A stretch of 64,000 bases of DNA from Penicillus capitatus. Taxonomy: Eukaryota > Chlorophyta. The first letter of the stretch is position 1; each line of letters opens with the position of its first letter. The notes beneath the pieces are model-generated. The model saw only the letters and a list, made by a program, of their open reading frames with translations. It made no database searches and had not been told where the DNA came from. The stretch is from assembly GCA_965649825.1 (NCBI GenBank), contig OZ287696.1:930001-994000 (forward strand), in the 5' to 3' direction. The translations under genes were made by a program, and so were the position numbers. Below are positions 45,291 to 56,710 of the stretch, one piece after another.

Positions 45291-45439
45291 GCGTCGACCG
45301 GCTTGAATTCATCGAAGACACGTGGATGCAGTCCTGACGTCGGTGGTCCCTTGTGCCGAGTCAAGAACGAAACGTTTTTTGTCTTGTGACAAGTTTTGTT
45401 AGGGGTGGTAGTGTCCGTCAGCAGACAGCGCCTTCGGTC

Positions 45440-46160
45440 GATGCTCATTCGGCCTCTATGTTGGCGGGGTCTCCGACGTCAGAGACGTCCACCATCCAGG
45501 AGGCCTCTCGGCGTTGTACCTCTGCGACAGCTCTTCAATGTCTACGGAGTCTTGTCGAGTCACTCCCATCGCTCGCGGCAGCTTCGTCGTCCCTTGCTGT
45601 CTCCGACGATTGATGCATCGGTTCCACCAAAGAATGTGCTGCGCACGAAGGATGCTGTGGAGCAGACGCATCTTCCAGTTGAGTCGAGTGACCGGCAGGG
45701 ACGTCAGAGAAGAGCACAGGGCAAAGGCCTTGACTGGTGAACAGCGCCGTCGCGAAACGCCATTTTTTACCGTTCTTGCTTCCAAGGCAATCGGAGGATA
45801 CCTGCTAGACTGAGATGCCCCTCACTGTCAGAGACCGAATCGTCTGATGCTTCACGGTCCGCGTTGCTTGCTCGACGTTCCGTGGTTCTGTCCTCCGTCG
45901 AGGCATCTCTATGTATCACGTCTTCGGTCAATGCAATCAGGTCAGCTTCCCTTGCGATTTCAAGCACCAGATAGTCGGCTGAGTTATCAGCGCTCTCACT
46001 TCTAGGAAAACTACTCGAACGATGCCGCAGTGGACCGACAGTCGACGAGTCTTCCATAAGCGCCATAACCCTCTCGTCGTGCTGTGCGACTGCGACCGTG
46101 AATGGATGTGCCTTTCGACACGAGTCGTCGTTCCGTGTAAACAAACACTATTACATGACG
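45440..46160 (-). pseudogene. Decayed copy of the C2CD3-like gene 3' end
   Basis: The minus strand reads DSVDIEELSQRYNAERPPGWW near 45540-45480, matching DSVDIDELLKKYNVERRPGWW of the functional gene (59680-59600). Further matches extend upstream to the EAVIHRDD region. Frames are broken by indels. Only the last exon is represented. Confidence 0.8.
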
Positions 46161-46359
46161 GTACGTATATAGAAAGCCGATGCCCCACAAAATCCCTCTC
46201 CGCCAAAAGCGTCGAATCCAGCATACAGACGCGGGGTTCCCCGGAGAAACACACCTCCAGTAACTCTGTCGGCAGCGGCTTTCGTCACGTGACAATGCAT
46301 CGTCACTTGAGGCGAACGCGTCCGAAAGAGGACAGCACATGCTAGATGCCACAGAATCT

Positions 46360-47301
46360 TCCTCTAAAGACGGCTGCCGGTCCGAGAACTGCAACACCGA
46401 CTGCAGTCGAGAACAGACTCGATCTGGCCTACTTTAGCTTCGCCGCACACGTCCTTCGGCCAGAGAGAGACATCTGACCGCTTCACCTGCGTACAGTCGT
46501 CAGTCGACCGTGATCGTCCGAACTCTCTGTCATCCGGCTTGCGTTCGGCGCAATTCGCTGGCTGAAGCACCACAGCTGGATCCAGATCTCTAGAAGCACT
46601 CTTTTCAAGGATCCGTCGTTTCTCATACTTTTTGTCAGAAATAGTCGTCAGTGGCTACACAGACAGACGAGTCTGTGAGGCCGATGTAAGACGCGATAGG
46701 ATTTCGTTTGCCGGAGCGACCGGCGACTTCCGAAACACTCGACGCTTTGCGCGAACGCGAACTGAAACGGCGACTCCGCCGCCGACTGGTTGTCGCAGAA
46801 GGCCGGCCGTTCTGTTCCGCCTTCCATGTTCGAGGGAGTTAGGGCCAACGGCAACTCTTCGAACCGATTCGCGTTACACCGCGAAGAACGCTCTCTCGAC
46901 GGCGTTTGCGACGGAAACGCCCGAAACAGACGGCCGTCCAGACGCACAGTCCGTTCCGCTCCTGCGAAAGAGAACGCCCGCCGCGTTCCTCTGCTCAGGC
47001 AACGCGGAGCTGGCTCGAGCGGTTGGCCGTTCGGAGAATCGCGTCGGAACAGCCGCAGAGAACGCATGCGCGTTACACTCAGAGAGGTGCATGCCGACAA
47101 ACTATAAGGAATCTCCTCTGTAAAACACTTAGAAAAGCTTCCAGAAGTGCTCTCCCTTTCGCGACGCGCATCCCGACGACAGTACTCTGCGCTTCTAGAG
47201 GTCTGGCGGCCGATCGTTTGTCCGGCGGCGCATTCAGCGCCGCCAAACGGTCACGGTTCCCAGCCGCCACCCGCAGGCCGCGCTCGGCAACCGAGGCGGC
47301 C
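46360..47301 (+). promoter_or_regulatory. 5' flank of proline-rich gene, copy C
   Basis: This is a diverged counterpart of about 2190-3100 and 35180-36090, starting directly after the C2CD3-like relic. Shared islands include cgattcgcgttacaccg, catgcgcgttacac and the promoter core. Open frames here have no equivalents in A. Confidence 0.5.
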
Positions 47302-47307
47302 TATAAA
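47302..47307 (+). promoter_or_regulatory. TATA box, copy C
   Basis: TATAAA in a block identical to A and B, 80 bp before ATG 47388, within otherwise diverged flank. Confidence 0.75.
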
Positions 47308-47387
47308 GGTCCTGTCACAGACCCTTCCGCACTGTCGAGTTGTTCGAACTCCGTCGTGTTTTCCAGAGCTCAAGAGAAGAAGAAGAT

Positions 47388-48563
47388 ATGGCCGACGCAC
47401 GCATGTTCACAGAAGAGGACTACGGATATCCTGACAGACCGTAAGTCCTGCGGCCATTCGTCGACGCGTCGCGCGCTGCAGAGCCTTTCGACTGCGGCTG
47501 GACACTCTCCATGAACACGCATGTGTCCGGCTGCAGTCGAGAAGCTCTGCAGCGCGCGACGTTTCGACGAACTCTTCTTCGACTGATCTCTAACCATTTT
47601 GTGTTCCCAGCTTCGACCAGGTTACGTTAAGGGAGGTCCTGGGAAGTCACCCGCCCAGGGCCTTCGAGAGGTTGGACGAGGCCGCGCGTAGGGAGTTGTA
47701 TTGGGATTTAAAATCCCGATCAACTGCCCAGAGGGGTCAGGCGCACATCGATGCGCAGACCCCTCCTGTGCGGTTTGGACCCAATAGGGTCCAAACCCCA
47801 CAGCCGCGGCCTGTGCGGCGGGCGAGGGTCCTGTCCTCTGAGGACAGGAGAGCGCGGTTGGCCCAACAGGGCCAGCCTGCTGCTCCTCCGCCCCCTGCGC
47901 AGCCTGCACCTCCAACACCTGCAGTCTCCCAGACACAGGCATCGCCGCCGCCGCCGCCAGCCGAGGATCCAGTTGCTTCTCCACAGGGCCAGCCGGCCTC
48001 TCCGTCGCCAGCAGCATCCCAGACGAGCGTGCCGCCGCCCATGGAGTGGTCACCAGTGTCGCCAGCTGCTTCGCATGCCCACCCTGCTGCGCCGCCTCCG
48101 GCATCATCACAGCCGCCGAGCCCCGTCACCATGGAGTGGTCCGCCTGTCCCTGCCCTCAGCCATCCGCGACCATGTCCCATCCCAGCACCCAGCCCACCA
48201 AGCCGCCGCTCTTCCCCGCTCGCCCGCAGGTGTTTTGCATACCCGCGTCCCCTCCTCCTATCATCCCCTCCCGCCTGTTCAAGTTTTCCTTCCCGTTTTG
48301 CCCTCCTCCCTTCCCTCTACGCACTTCTGTGTTTTCTTTTCCCTCTCCACCTCCAATTCCCCCGCGGCCCTTCATCTTCTCTGTGAGGTATCCTGGCATA
48401 CCTCCCCGACCTTATTTCTTATCTGGCGAGTGTGTGAGACTGGGTCCTGCAATCCCTGAGCGACTTTTCTTCCTTTCGGGAGAATGTGTAAGTCACTTTA
48501 TTCTTCTTTCTCTCTCCTAACGAGTTCTCTGTGTAGGTTTATCTCAAAGATTGGTCAGTTTGA
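47388..48563 (+). CDS. Proline-rich cassette protein, copy C (318 aa)
   Basis: Exons 47388-47440, 47611-48487 and 48537-48563 (introns 170 and 49 nt) give an exact frame. The N-terminus (MADARMFTEEDYGYPDRPFD) keeps the DYGYP core of copy A. QVTLREVL, PPRAFE, RARVLSSEDRRARLAQQG and the final GEC-VYLKDW are conserved. A Pro/Ala-rich centre and the double FLSGEC tail are also kept. It is the most diverged of the three copies and therefore the best evidence that the protein, promoter and splice sites are under constraint. No known domain is recognised. Confidence 0.7.
47458..47570 (+). other. 48-bp hairpin in intron 1, copy C
   Basis: The left arm 47458-47505 and right arm 47523-47570 pair over 48 positions with three mismatches and three G-U pairs, closing a 17-nt loop. 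It lies entirely inside intron 1. Its size and shape resemble a small-RNA precursor, but no processing evidence is available. Confidence 0.85.
47635..47880 (+). other. Run of stem-loops within exon 2, copy C
   Basis: The positions correspond to copy A. H1 is 47635-47643 with 47654-47662. H2 is 47691-47708 with 47712-47728. H3 has an outer stem 47731-47738 with 47758-47765 (perfect 8 bp) and an inner stem 47741-47745 with 47752-47756. H4 is 47766-47782 with 47787-47803 (AATA loop, one mismatch). H5 is 47829-47837 with 47841-47849 (perfect 9 bp). H6 is unchanged. H1 is a different stem in the same place. In H3-H5 paired positions have changed on both sides relative to A. Confidence 0.75.
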
Positions 48564-48839
48564 GGGCCTCTCTCTTTGATGCTGTTTTCTTTTGTGGGAC
48601 AAAAAATTAAAAAAAAAAAAAAAACAAAAAGATGTTGGGGCTGTTTTCCTTTCTTGCTGTTTTGCCATTCCACCTTCGCTTTGTTGTGGATGGCTGTGTT
48701 TGCTGTTTTCACATGGGCCGTCGTAAGATCATCAGTTTTTTGAAACATGGAGGGTGTTGTTTACTGATCTGCTGTTTTGGTCGCCCTGGGCTGGAGTATC
48801 CGATCTGCCGCGTCTGATTTGGTGTTTCATTGACAAGAG
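48564..48839 (+). other. Spacer between stop codon and array, copy C
   Basis: T-rich sequence with an A-rich tract (48603-48631) and the conserved ccaccttcgctttgttgtgg block, as in A and B. No gene is seen. Confidence 0.5.
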
Positions 48840-51800
48840 ACCGCTGCCCTGTCTCACCCGCTGCTGTGCTGACTGGAGGATGCCCTCTCTCACCTGGTGC
48901 TGTGCTACTGGAGCTTTCCTATCTCACCTGCTGCTATGCTCACTGGAGGCTGCCGTTTCTCACCTGCCGCTGTGCTGCCCGGAGGCTGCCATGTATCACC
49001 TGCTGCTGTGCTACTAGAGGCTGCCATATATCACCTGCTGCTGTGCCACTGGAGGCTGCCCTATCTCACCTGCTGCCTGACTGCCACTGGAGGATGCTCT
49101 AACTTACCTGCTGCCGTGCTACCGGAGGCTGCCCTGTCTCACCCGCTGCTGTGCTGACTGGAGGATGCCCTCTCTCACCTGGTGCTGTGCTACTGGAGCT
49201 TTCCTATCTCACCTGCTGCTATGCTCACTGGAGGCTGCCGTTTCTCACCTGCTGCTATGCTCACTGGAGGCTGCCGTTTCTCACCTGCCGCTGTGCTACT
49301 AGAGGCTGCCATATATCACCTGCTGCTGTGCCACTGGAGGCTGCCCTATCTCACCTGCTGCCTGACTGCCACTGGAGGATGCTCTAACTTACCTGCTGCT
49401 GTGCCACTGGAGGCTGCCCTATCTCACCTGCTGCCTGACTGCCACTGGAGGATGCCCTGTCTCACCTGCTGCCTGACTGCCACTGGAGGCTGCCCTATCT
49501 CACCTGCTGCCTGACTGCCACTGGAGGATGCCCTATCTCACCTGCTGCCGTGTTACCCGGAGGATGCCCTATCTCACCTGCTGCCGTGTTACCCGGAGGA
49601 TGCCCTGTCTCAGCTGCTGCCCGGAGGATGCCCTGTCTCACCTGCTTTCTGCTGCCCAGAAGATGCCATCTGTCGATCTTCCCGTGCGGAGCTGTCGTGT
49701 CCGATCTTCTTCTCTTACCGCCTGGAGACTGGAGCGTCCTAACATGCCGTCTGCTCATCGAACGCTACCGAGTCTCTCTACCTGGTTCCTTGCCGACTGG
49801 AGGCTGCAGTTCTTTCTTTCTACCGTCTGCTGCCTGGAGACTCCCTGGTTTGTCTACCTGCTGCGTGGTGTGGATGGAGGCCGCAGTCGATCTCGTTCTA
49901 CCTGCGACATCGCTGCCCAGAGGCCACAGTCGTTCTGCATGCTGCCTTGATGTGAATGGGGGGCGCAGTCGCCATACATGCCGCATTGCCGTAAAAGTCC
50001 GTGGTCGTTCTACCTGCTGCCGTACTGAACTGAAGATGAGGAGTCTGTCTACCTGGCGACTTACCATGGATGCAAGGTGACAGTCGCCTTCACTGTTGCC
50101 TTGCAGTCAGTGGATTCCGCAGTAATTCTACCTGCGACCGCGATGTTCGGAGGCCACAGTCGTTCTGCATGCTGCCTTGATGTGAATGGAGGCCGCAGTC
50201 TACCTACCTGCTGCCTTGCCGAGATGCGAGGCGGCTGTCGAAATACCTGCCATCGTGAAGACAACTGGAGGCGGCAAGCGCCCTACTTGCCGCAGGCGAT
50301 CACCAGGAGCCGCAGTCGCCATACTTGCGGCATCGTTCTCTGGACGACGCAATCGCCCTACTTGCTGCCTCGCCGTGGATGCGAGGCGGCTGTCGACATA
50401 CATGCCGCCTCGAAGACAACTGGAGGCGGCTATTGTCCTACTTGCCGCAGACGATCATCAGAAGCTGCAGTCGACATACCAGCCGCCTCGACGACAACTG
50501 GAGGCGGCTATTGTCCTACTTGCCGCAGACGATCATCAGAAGCTGCAGTCGACATACCTGCCTCCTCGAAGACAACTGGAGGCTGCAGTCGCCTATTGTG
50601 CTGCCTCGCCGTAAATGCGAGGCGGCGGATGCCATACCTGCCTACTCGACGACAACTGGAGGCGGCTCTCGTCCTACATGCCGCAGACGATCATTGGAGG
50701 CCGCAGTCGACCTACTTGCTGCCTCGCCGTGGATGCGAGGCGGCGGATGCCCTACCCTGCCTCCGTGACGACAACTGGAGGTGGCTATCTTTCTACCTGC
50801 CGCAAACGATCATCGGCGGCCGCAATCGCCCTACTTGCTGCCTCGCCGTGGATGCGAGGCGGCTGTCGACATACATGCCGCCTCAAAGACAACTGGAGGC
50901 GGCAGTCGACTTACTTGCCGCCCCGCCGTGGATGCGAGGCGGCGGACGACTTACCTGTTCTGTCGCCGCTATAAAGCCGCTGTCCCCCTACTTGCTGCCT
51001 CGCCGCATATGTGAGGCGGTGTATGCCTTGCCCTGCCTCCGTGAGGACAACTGGAGGCGGCAGGCGTCTAACTTGCCGCCTCGCCGTGGATGCGAGGCGG
51101 CTGACGCCTTACCCTGCCTCCGTAAACACAACTGGAGGCGGCAGGCGTCCTACTTGTTGCAGACGATCTCTGGAGGCCTCAGTCGACCTACTTGCCGCAT
51201 CGCCGTGGATGCGAGGCGGCGGATGCCTTACCTGCCTCATCGAAGACAACTAGAGGCGGCTGTCGTCTTACTTGCCACAGATGACAACTGGAGGCGTCAG
51301 ACGTCCTACTTGCCGCCTCGCCGTGGATGCGAGGCGGCAGATGCCTTACCTGCCGCAGACAACAACTGGAGGCGGCTCTCGTCCTACTTGCCGCAGTCGA
51401 TCTATCTGCTGCCTCGCCTTGGATGCAAGGTGGCTGTCGACTTACATGCCTCCATAAAGAAGACTGGAGGCTGCAGTCGTTGTACCTGCTGCCTCGCCGT
51501 GGATGCGAGGCGGCGGATGCCTTACTTGCCGCAGACGACTACTGGAGGCGGCAGGCGCCCTATTTGCCTTGACGATCATTGAAGGCCGCAGTCGCAATAC
51601 CTGCGGCATCGCTGCCTTGAGGACGCAGACGTCCACTTGCTGCCTCGCCGTGGATGCGAGGCGGCGGTCGTCCGACCTGTTGCGTCGCCGCCAAGATGCC
51701 TCAGTCGACTTACCTGCTGCCTCGCCGTGGATACGAGGCGGCGGATTCTCTAATTGCTGCCTCGACGACAACTCGAGTCGTCTCTCGTCCTTTCTGCTGC

Positions 51801-52363
51801 AGACGATCATCGGCAGCCGCCGTCGACCTACTTGCTGCCTCGCCTTGGATGCGAGGCGGCTGTCGACATACCTATTCCGTCGCCGCCAAGAAGCCGCAGT
51901 TGCTATACTTGCTGCCTCGCCTTAGATGCGAGGCGGCGGTCGTCCGACCTGTTCGGTCGCCGTCAAGATGCCGCAGTCGACTTACCTGCTGCCTCGCCGT
52001 GGATGCGAGGCGGCGGATTCTCTAATTGCTGCCTCGACGACAACTGGAGGCGGCAGGCGCCCTATTTGCCGCTGTCGCCTTACTCGCTGCCTCGCCGCAT
52101 ATGCGAGGCGGCGGATGCCTTACCTGCTGCTGCCTTGACGACAACTGGATGCGGCAGTCGTCTCCTTGCCGCAGACGATCATCGGCGGCCGTAATCGCCC
52201 TACTTGCTGCCTCGCCGTGGATGCGAGGCGGCGGATGCTCTACCTGCTGCCGTGAAGACAACTGGAGGCGGCAGGAGCCCTACCTGCCTCGAACACGATC
52301 ATTGGACGCTAAGGTCGTCCTACCCTGTCGCCTTGCCGAGATGCGAGGCGGCTGTGGCCGACT
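48840..52363 (+). repeat. Hairpin minisatellite array C
   Basis: The array starts with ctgctgtgctactggagct-type units of about 36 bp, partly in a reduplicated block (48840-49100 against 49140-49400). It then passes into 38-40-bp hairpin units such as cctcgccgtggatgcgagg. The last 500 bp are nearly identical to the end of array B. Confidence 0.9.
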
Positions 52364-52411
52364 GCAAGTTCTCTTTTCGTGATTTTGCATCTCATTACTC
52401 TTTCTCTGCAG
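52364..52411 (+). other. GC-AG intron ending the array, copy C
   Basis: A gcaagt donor follows gccgact, and the acceptor tttctctgcag precedes actctgttgcg. This corresponds to the GT-AG introns of A and D. GC donors with an otherwise strong consensus are functional in many eukaryotes. Confidence 0.45.
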
Positions 52412-53340
52412 ACTCTGTTGCGTGGTGCATTTTGTCCTTCGCGAATCACTGTTCTATCAGTGTTTCTATCGACATTACACTTTTTTAAAGGAATGAATGA
52501 CATTTTTACAAGCGTTGTAAACAGTCGAGTTCCATTCCTTTATCATTTATCGAGCGCGAGTTACGTTTTGACGACGGAACGTTATTTGTGGACGCCTTCC
52601 TGACTGTTGCCGAGAACGTTGTTCAGGCGCGTTTTGTTGTGAAGCTTGTTACCATCTGCTGGGAGATTCCTGGGGACAGACGAAGACGACGGCTACTCCG
52701 TTCAGGCACCGTCGACCTGGGTTCCGAAACTCAGCAAGCACATCGCACCGTGCGACCGCGATAAATTGCTCAACCCTATCGTGAGTCGCACTGCTGCCGG
52801 TCTGTAACACTGCGATGTTGCGCTTTTGCCGAGAAGCTTGCACTCGAGTACCTGGTGTTCGTACAGTGTCCGAAATCTTGAAGCGTGCCTGCTGATGTGA
52901 ATCGACTCGTGGCGGCTGCGTCGACGAAGTGGTGACGGGAGAGTGCAGACGAGAAGCCATTTGCTATGCCGGTCTCTTAAGCAATCACAACTCACCTTGT
53001 CAGCTTGCAAGTCGATTCGAACCGGCGCAGATCTGACGTCTATCAGTGCGAGCGATGATGGCACGGGCGCCCAAGGCAAAACAGAAGGCCGCTGCTGGTC
53101 GATATATAACGGGCGATGACTCGTCGAGGAAAGAGCTTCGCAAATCGCATATCTGTTTCTGTTCGAAAAATCTGTCCGAGATGTCTCTAACGACCTCCTC
53201 GGTGTGAATACCTTGGCAGATCGACGTCCGCTGATGAAAAGCTCCAGGTGTATCGACATCTTTGCTCGATGACGACTTCGACGGCCGATTCACGGCGTCT
53301 TGTGACGCGTGTTATTAGACGGAAGCAGTGTTCATTTGGT
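52412..53340 (+). pseudogene. Decayed small-gene and RSL1D1-like copies, cassette C
   Basis: VPKLSKHIAPCDRD near 52720-52765 marks the small-gene relic. From about 53100 the segment gatgactcgtcgaggaaaga to ctccaggtgtatcgacatct matches the middle and end of RSL1D1-like exons 4-5. Upstream RSL1D1 exons are gone. A short TMEM14-leader trace follows (53310-53360). No intact frame remains. Confidence 0.65.
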
Positions 53341-53442
53341 GTCACAGTCTCAAACGATGTATGTTTCCTCTAGGCCTCTGACGTATTACTATCTATTGAA
53401 ATCATCACAAGGTATGCAGTCTGTATTCATCGCCCGTCCGCT

Positions 53443-54328
53443 CTATCTGTTCCGACAGCCGTCGATCGAGAGAAAGAGTCGAAAAGCGTGTCGCAGGACT
53501 TGCGTCCCGTTCGGCATCGAATGGAGAATACAAGCGGTCGTCTTCGTCTTGGTTTCGTCTTTTGGCAAGGGGCCGCAAAGAACAAGGGTGTCTTCCACCG
53601 CGAGAGAACAGTTGAGAGTGTTAGACAGAAGCGTTATAGTTGGTTGTTGTTCTGCCCTCTGCGTTGGCTGGAGGTCGATCTGTGGCAAGCGGGATCCGTC
53701 TACGAGGTAGCCCATCTGTCCTCCATGCATCCAGACAACCAATTCAGCTCCACCTGAGCCCACGCGCTCGTCGTCCATGCGATGCTGTTGTCGGCTCAGA
53801 TCATTCTGCCACGTCGCATATCAAACTCTGCTTGTGCTTTCTCTTCGTCACGTTTCCGCAGAGCAGCTTCTCTGCCAAGACCAACTCGGCCCGCTCCACC
53901 AGATCCGACGCTTCGCTGTCGACAGATCTACTCGCCGGGACATGGAACGGCGTTTCCCCGCTTTCCCTCTGCCTCCGAACCCGGGGCGCGAATTTCTCTT
54001 CCGTGTACGTTTCGTTCGCGTCACCGATGACCCACTGATCCGGACAGCGCATCCAGGTTGGCTGTCTCGCCTTTCTCGTGACCCTCTTCTCTGGCGCCGC
54101 CGCGACGCCCAACGCGGTCGAAACGGCGCCATCCCTCTCTGCTGTCTCCACTGGACGCGATTTCGCATGGGCGCTGTCGGTGAACTCTACATCCTCGAAG
54201 AATCGACTCGCTTCCGCCAGCTCCATCAGCGATGTCACCATCTCCCTCTCTTCATCAGTGATGACCGCGACGGGAATCGGATCTTGCCGGAACATCTGAA
54301 GTCTAGCATCATGTGGGGTGGCAATCAT
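53443..54328 (-). CDS. Hypothetical two-exon protein (272 aa)
   Basis: Exons 54328-53852 and 53784-53443 join over a 67-nt intron. The product begins MIATPHDARLQMFRQDPIPV, continues with an acidic helix (TDEEREMVTSLMELAEASRF) and a charged central region. It ends with a beta-rich segment (ELVVWMHGGQMGYLVDGSRL, TITLLSNTLNCSLAVEDTLV). The family is not recognised. It does not belong to the duplicated cassette and has no second copy in the window. The donor choice (53851) is inferred from frame only. Confidence 0.5.
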
Positions 54329-54359
54329 TTAGAGACAGCGAACACTGTTCTTTCGACAT

Positions 54360-56020
54360 GAAGGGTATTCAGTGCTTGGCCAGCGAAGAAATTGGATCGC
54401 CTTTCAGAGCGAGCAATCGATCTTCGGAAGAACAAGCATTTCATCCGCCAATTTGAAGATGTCGCATATCTCAAGAATTCCTCGTGTTCGGTCTGGAAGC
54501 TCTTCGAACTATCTGGAAAGCAGCATATCTGGAAAAATCTGGACGAACCATCCTCCTCGACCCTCTAAGCAACCAACAACAAAAGCTACTGGAGAAAAGT
54601 CCAGATGAAAGCTACAGTCAGCTTCGAGGGAGTCTCAGGAATCCAGATTCTGCATGGAAACATCCAAGGAGAACGAAGCCAGTTTCTTTATCATTAAGGG
54701 CATTCGGTACCAGCAGAGAACTGGATGGCCTCTGGGAGTTCTCGCCGAAAGAAGAGGCATGTCATCAGTCCGAAGATGCCACACCTGCCCTGAATCCAAA
54801 GTGCTATGCTGACTGGCACAATTCTGTTCGAATGTGTCAAGGAGCACATCTCAAGAAGCCTGGATGAAATGACAACATTCTTCACTTCACAGGTCAGTTC
54901 ATAGAAACGCCTTCCATTGCTGAATGATGTTTCTTAGGCCCTTTAGAAGATGGGGGATGTTGTTGAGGAGACAGTCGGACTTCTGTCAATACAAGACAAG
55001 GTCTATCAATCATCAAAGTCATTGGTCACGGCGACAATCTGGTGCTTCATGGAATGGCTTGTGGAACTCACATTGATCTGACCGCCGAGATACAGACAGA
55101 ATCTGCAGCATCCGTCTGTCTGTGATGGCGCCCAGTAAAACACTCATCTTCAATGAGGTCTCACCTGAAATCGTAGTTCTTGTCTGATCATGTTCTGACA
55201 GGCAGTGGAAAGACGTTCGTTGGAAAGAGACACGTCACTATCGACTGGAAGATAGTATTGAGTCTCAATCCCGTCAGGGATTGTCCACAAGATGTCGATG
55301 TGGTCTGCTGGACTATTTTCTGCAATTGGCAGGACTTATTCCCTCGACATCAATACCACTCACTGTAAGAGGGAAGTCAGTTTGTAGAGCGAGCTGTCAA
55401 ACGAAGCCAGTTCTGGAGTGCAGCTGCTGCAGGCCATCGAATCCGAGTCTGCCCGAGAGATCAACAGCGCCCACACAAAGGATGCATTCAACAGGTTAGT
55501 TCATTCTTTACAAGCTTTCTCCTAAACAAAGTCACAGCCCACAAAGATGAGACAAAGGACTCTCTGCTGAAGAGATGCGTCCAGACACAACATGGATGGA
55601 AACAGATCCGACTTTCAGGACTCCACAGTCATCCGAAGATCTACGCATTCCTCTTTGGACGAGTGGAAACATGGAGCATAGAAGCCGATTACCACTCAGG
55701 ACTGGAGAGACAATGTCTGGAAAGCTAACAGCACAAGTTCACCACTGGACGAAGAACATTGTCACTCGTTTTCTCCGTGCTGTCATGGACTCATGGTCAG
55801 TCCAGGTAATCTCATTCTGCACTTCTGTCTTCGGCACAGCCAGGAGACCTATCACCGAATCCTCTACACGAGAGTAAGACTACCCATCCATGTTTTTGTT
55901 TTCGACATATGGTTGAATAATAGATTCGGGATGGCAGACTGCAAAGCGCTCAGAGAACCCAGACATTTGGCCAACAACCAGCGAGAACTACCAACAACAT
56001 GGAGCATGATGCCTTAAAGA
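54360..56020 (+). other. Coding-like stretch, gene structure unresolved
   Basis: The plus strand carries several coding-like fragments in shifting frames: KNKHFIRQFEDVAYLKN and EALRTIWKAAYLEKSG (54400-54540), IIKVIGHGDNLVLHGMACG (55010-55065), TGSGKTFVGKR (P-loop-like, near 55200), EASSGVQLLQAIESESAREI (55410-55470) and LILHFCLRHSQETYH (55805-55850). Candidate splice sites are present (caacaggttagttc near 55495, cgagagtaagac near 55875). I could not assemble one frame or name the family. It may be a many-exon gene with tiny introns or a pseudogene. Confidence 0.35.
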
Positions 56021-56039
56021 ACATCCGAGTCAACTCCCA

Positions 56040-56658
56040 GAGCACCGCAGAATCGCATCATCAAACCATCCATGTGTCGCTGCTTCTCCACCCCGAGGCA
56101 GCGGCGTCGACCACCCATCGCGGCACCAGCGGGTAGGGCCTTGGCGACCTGCCCGCCTTTCGGGGTCGCGCACATGAGGCAGGCGGGTGTACACTGTAGA
56201 TGAACGGTGGTAACGTGCCGCTCTCAAACACCCGGGACCGTGTCTTTTATCTCTCTTCCCTCCCGGGTGTCTCTTGTGTCTCCCCCTGCTTGCTTTTGTT
56301 ATCTATGCTTTTCCTGTTTTTCTCCTTGCTGTTTGCCTGTTTCATCCATTTTCCTTTCGTTTTAGATCCTGGTTTCTCTTTCCCTGCCTGTGTTTTCACC
56401 TGCATGTGTGTTCTGATGTGTTTTTGCTGTTTTTCTGTCGTTTTTTCCTTACTTGGGTCACCTTTCCTTCTTTTATGTCTGGACCCCTTACCTTCATGTC
56501 CGAGCTGCGCGTCGCTGCACCGAGAGTGGCACGACCTACCGCTAAGTAGTCGATCATCAGTTGCACTTCGTTCTCCTCGCGCACCCTGACTGGAATCGGT
56601 GCCAGCGTTCGTTCAAAGTGACCGCCCGCGCTGCACTGTGAGGCGCCGCTGGCCGACC
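56040..56658 (+). other. Locus D: remnant upstream of the array-type terminal intron
   Basis: A GC-rich block (56070-56190), a pyrimidine-rich stretch and an inverted repeat (56228-56237 with 56261-56270) precede ctgtgaggcgccgctggccg at 56636-56655, which matches the exon end after the arrays. No hairpin array and no proline-rich gene are present. No open frame is convincing. Confidence 0.45.
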
Positions 56659-56710
56659 GTGAGTCTTCTCATCTCAAACTCTCTGTTTCTTACTCTTTCA
56701 TTGCTTACAG
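56659..56710 (+). other. 52-nt terminal intron, locus D
   Basis: GTGAGT donor and ttgcttacag acceptor, with the same length and flanks as 7483-7534, followed by actttgtggcg. Confidence 0.6.

Noticed and set aside
50077-51582. 501-codon open frame in array C (and similar frames in arrays A and B)
   Set aside because: These are repeat translations that exist in several frames and on both strands at once. No single frame is favoured.
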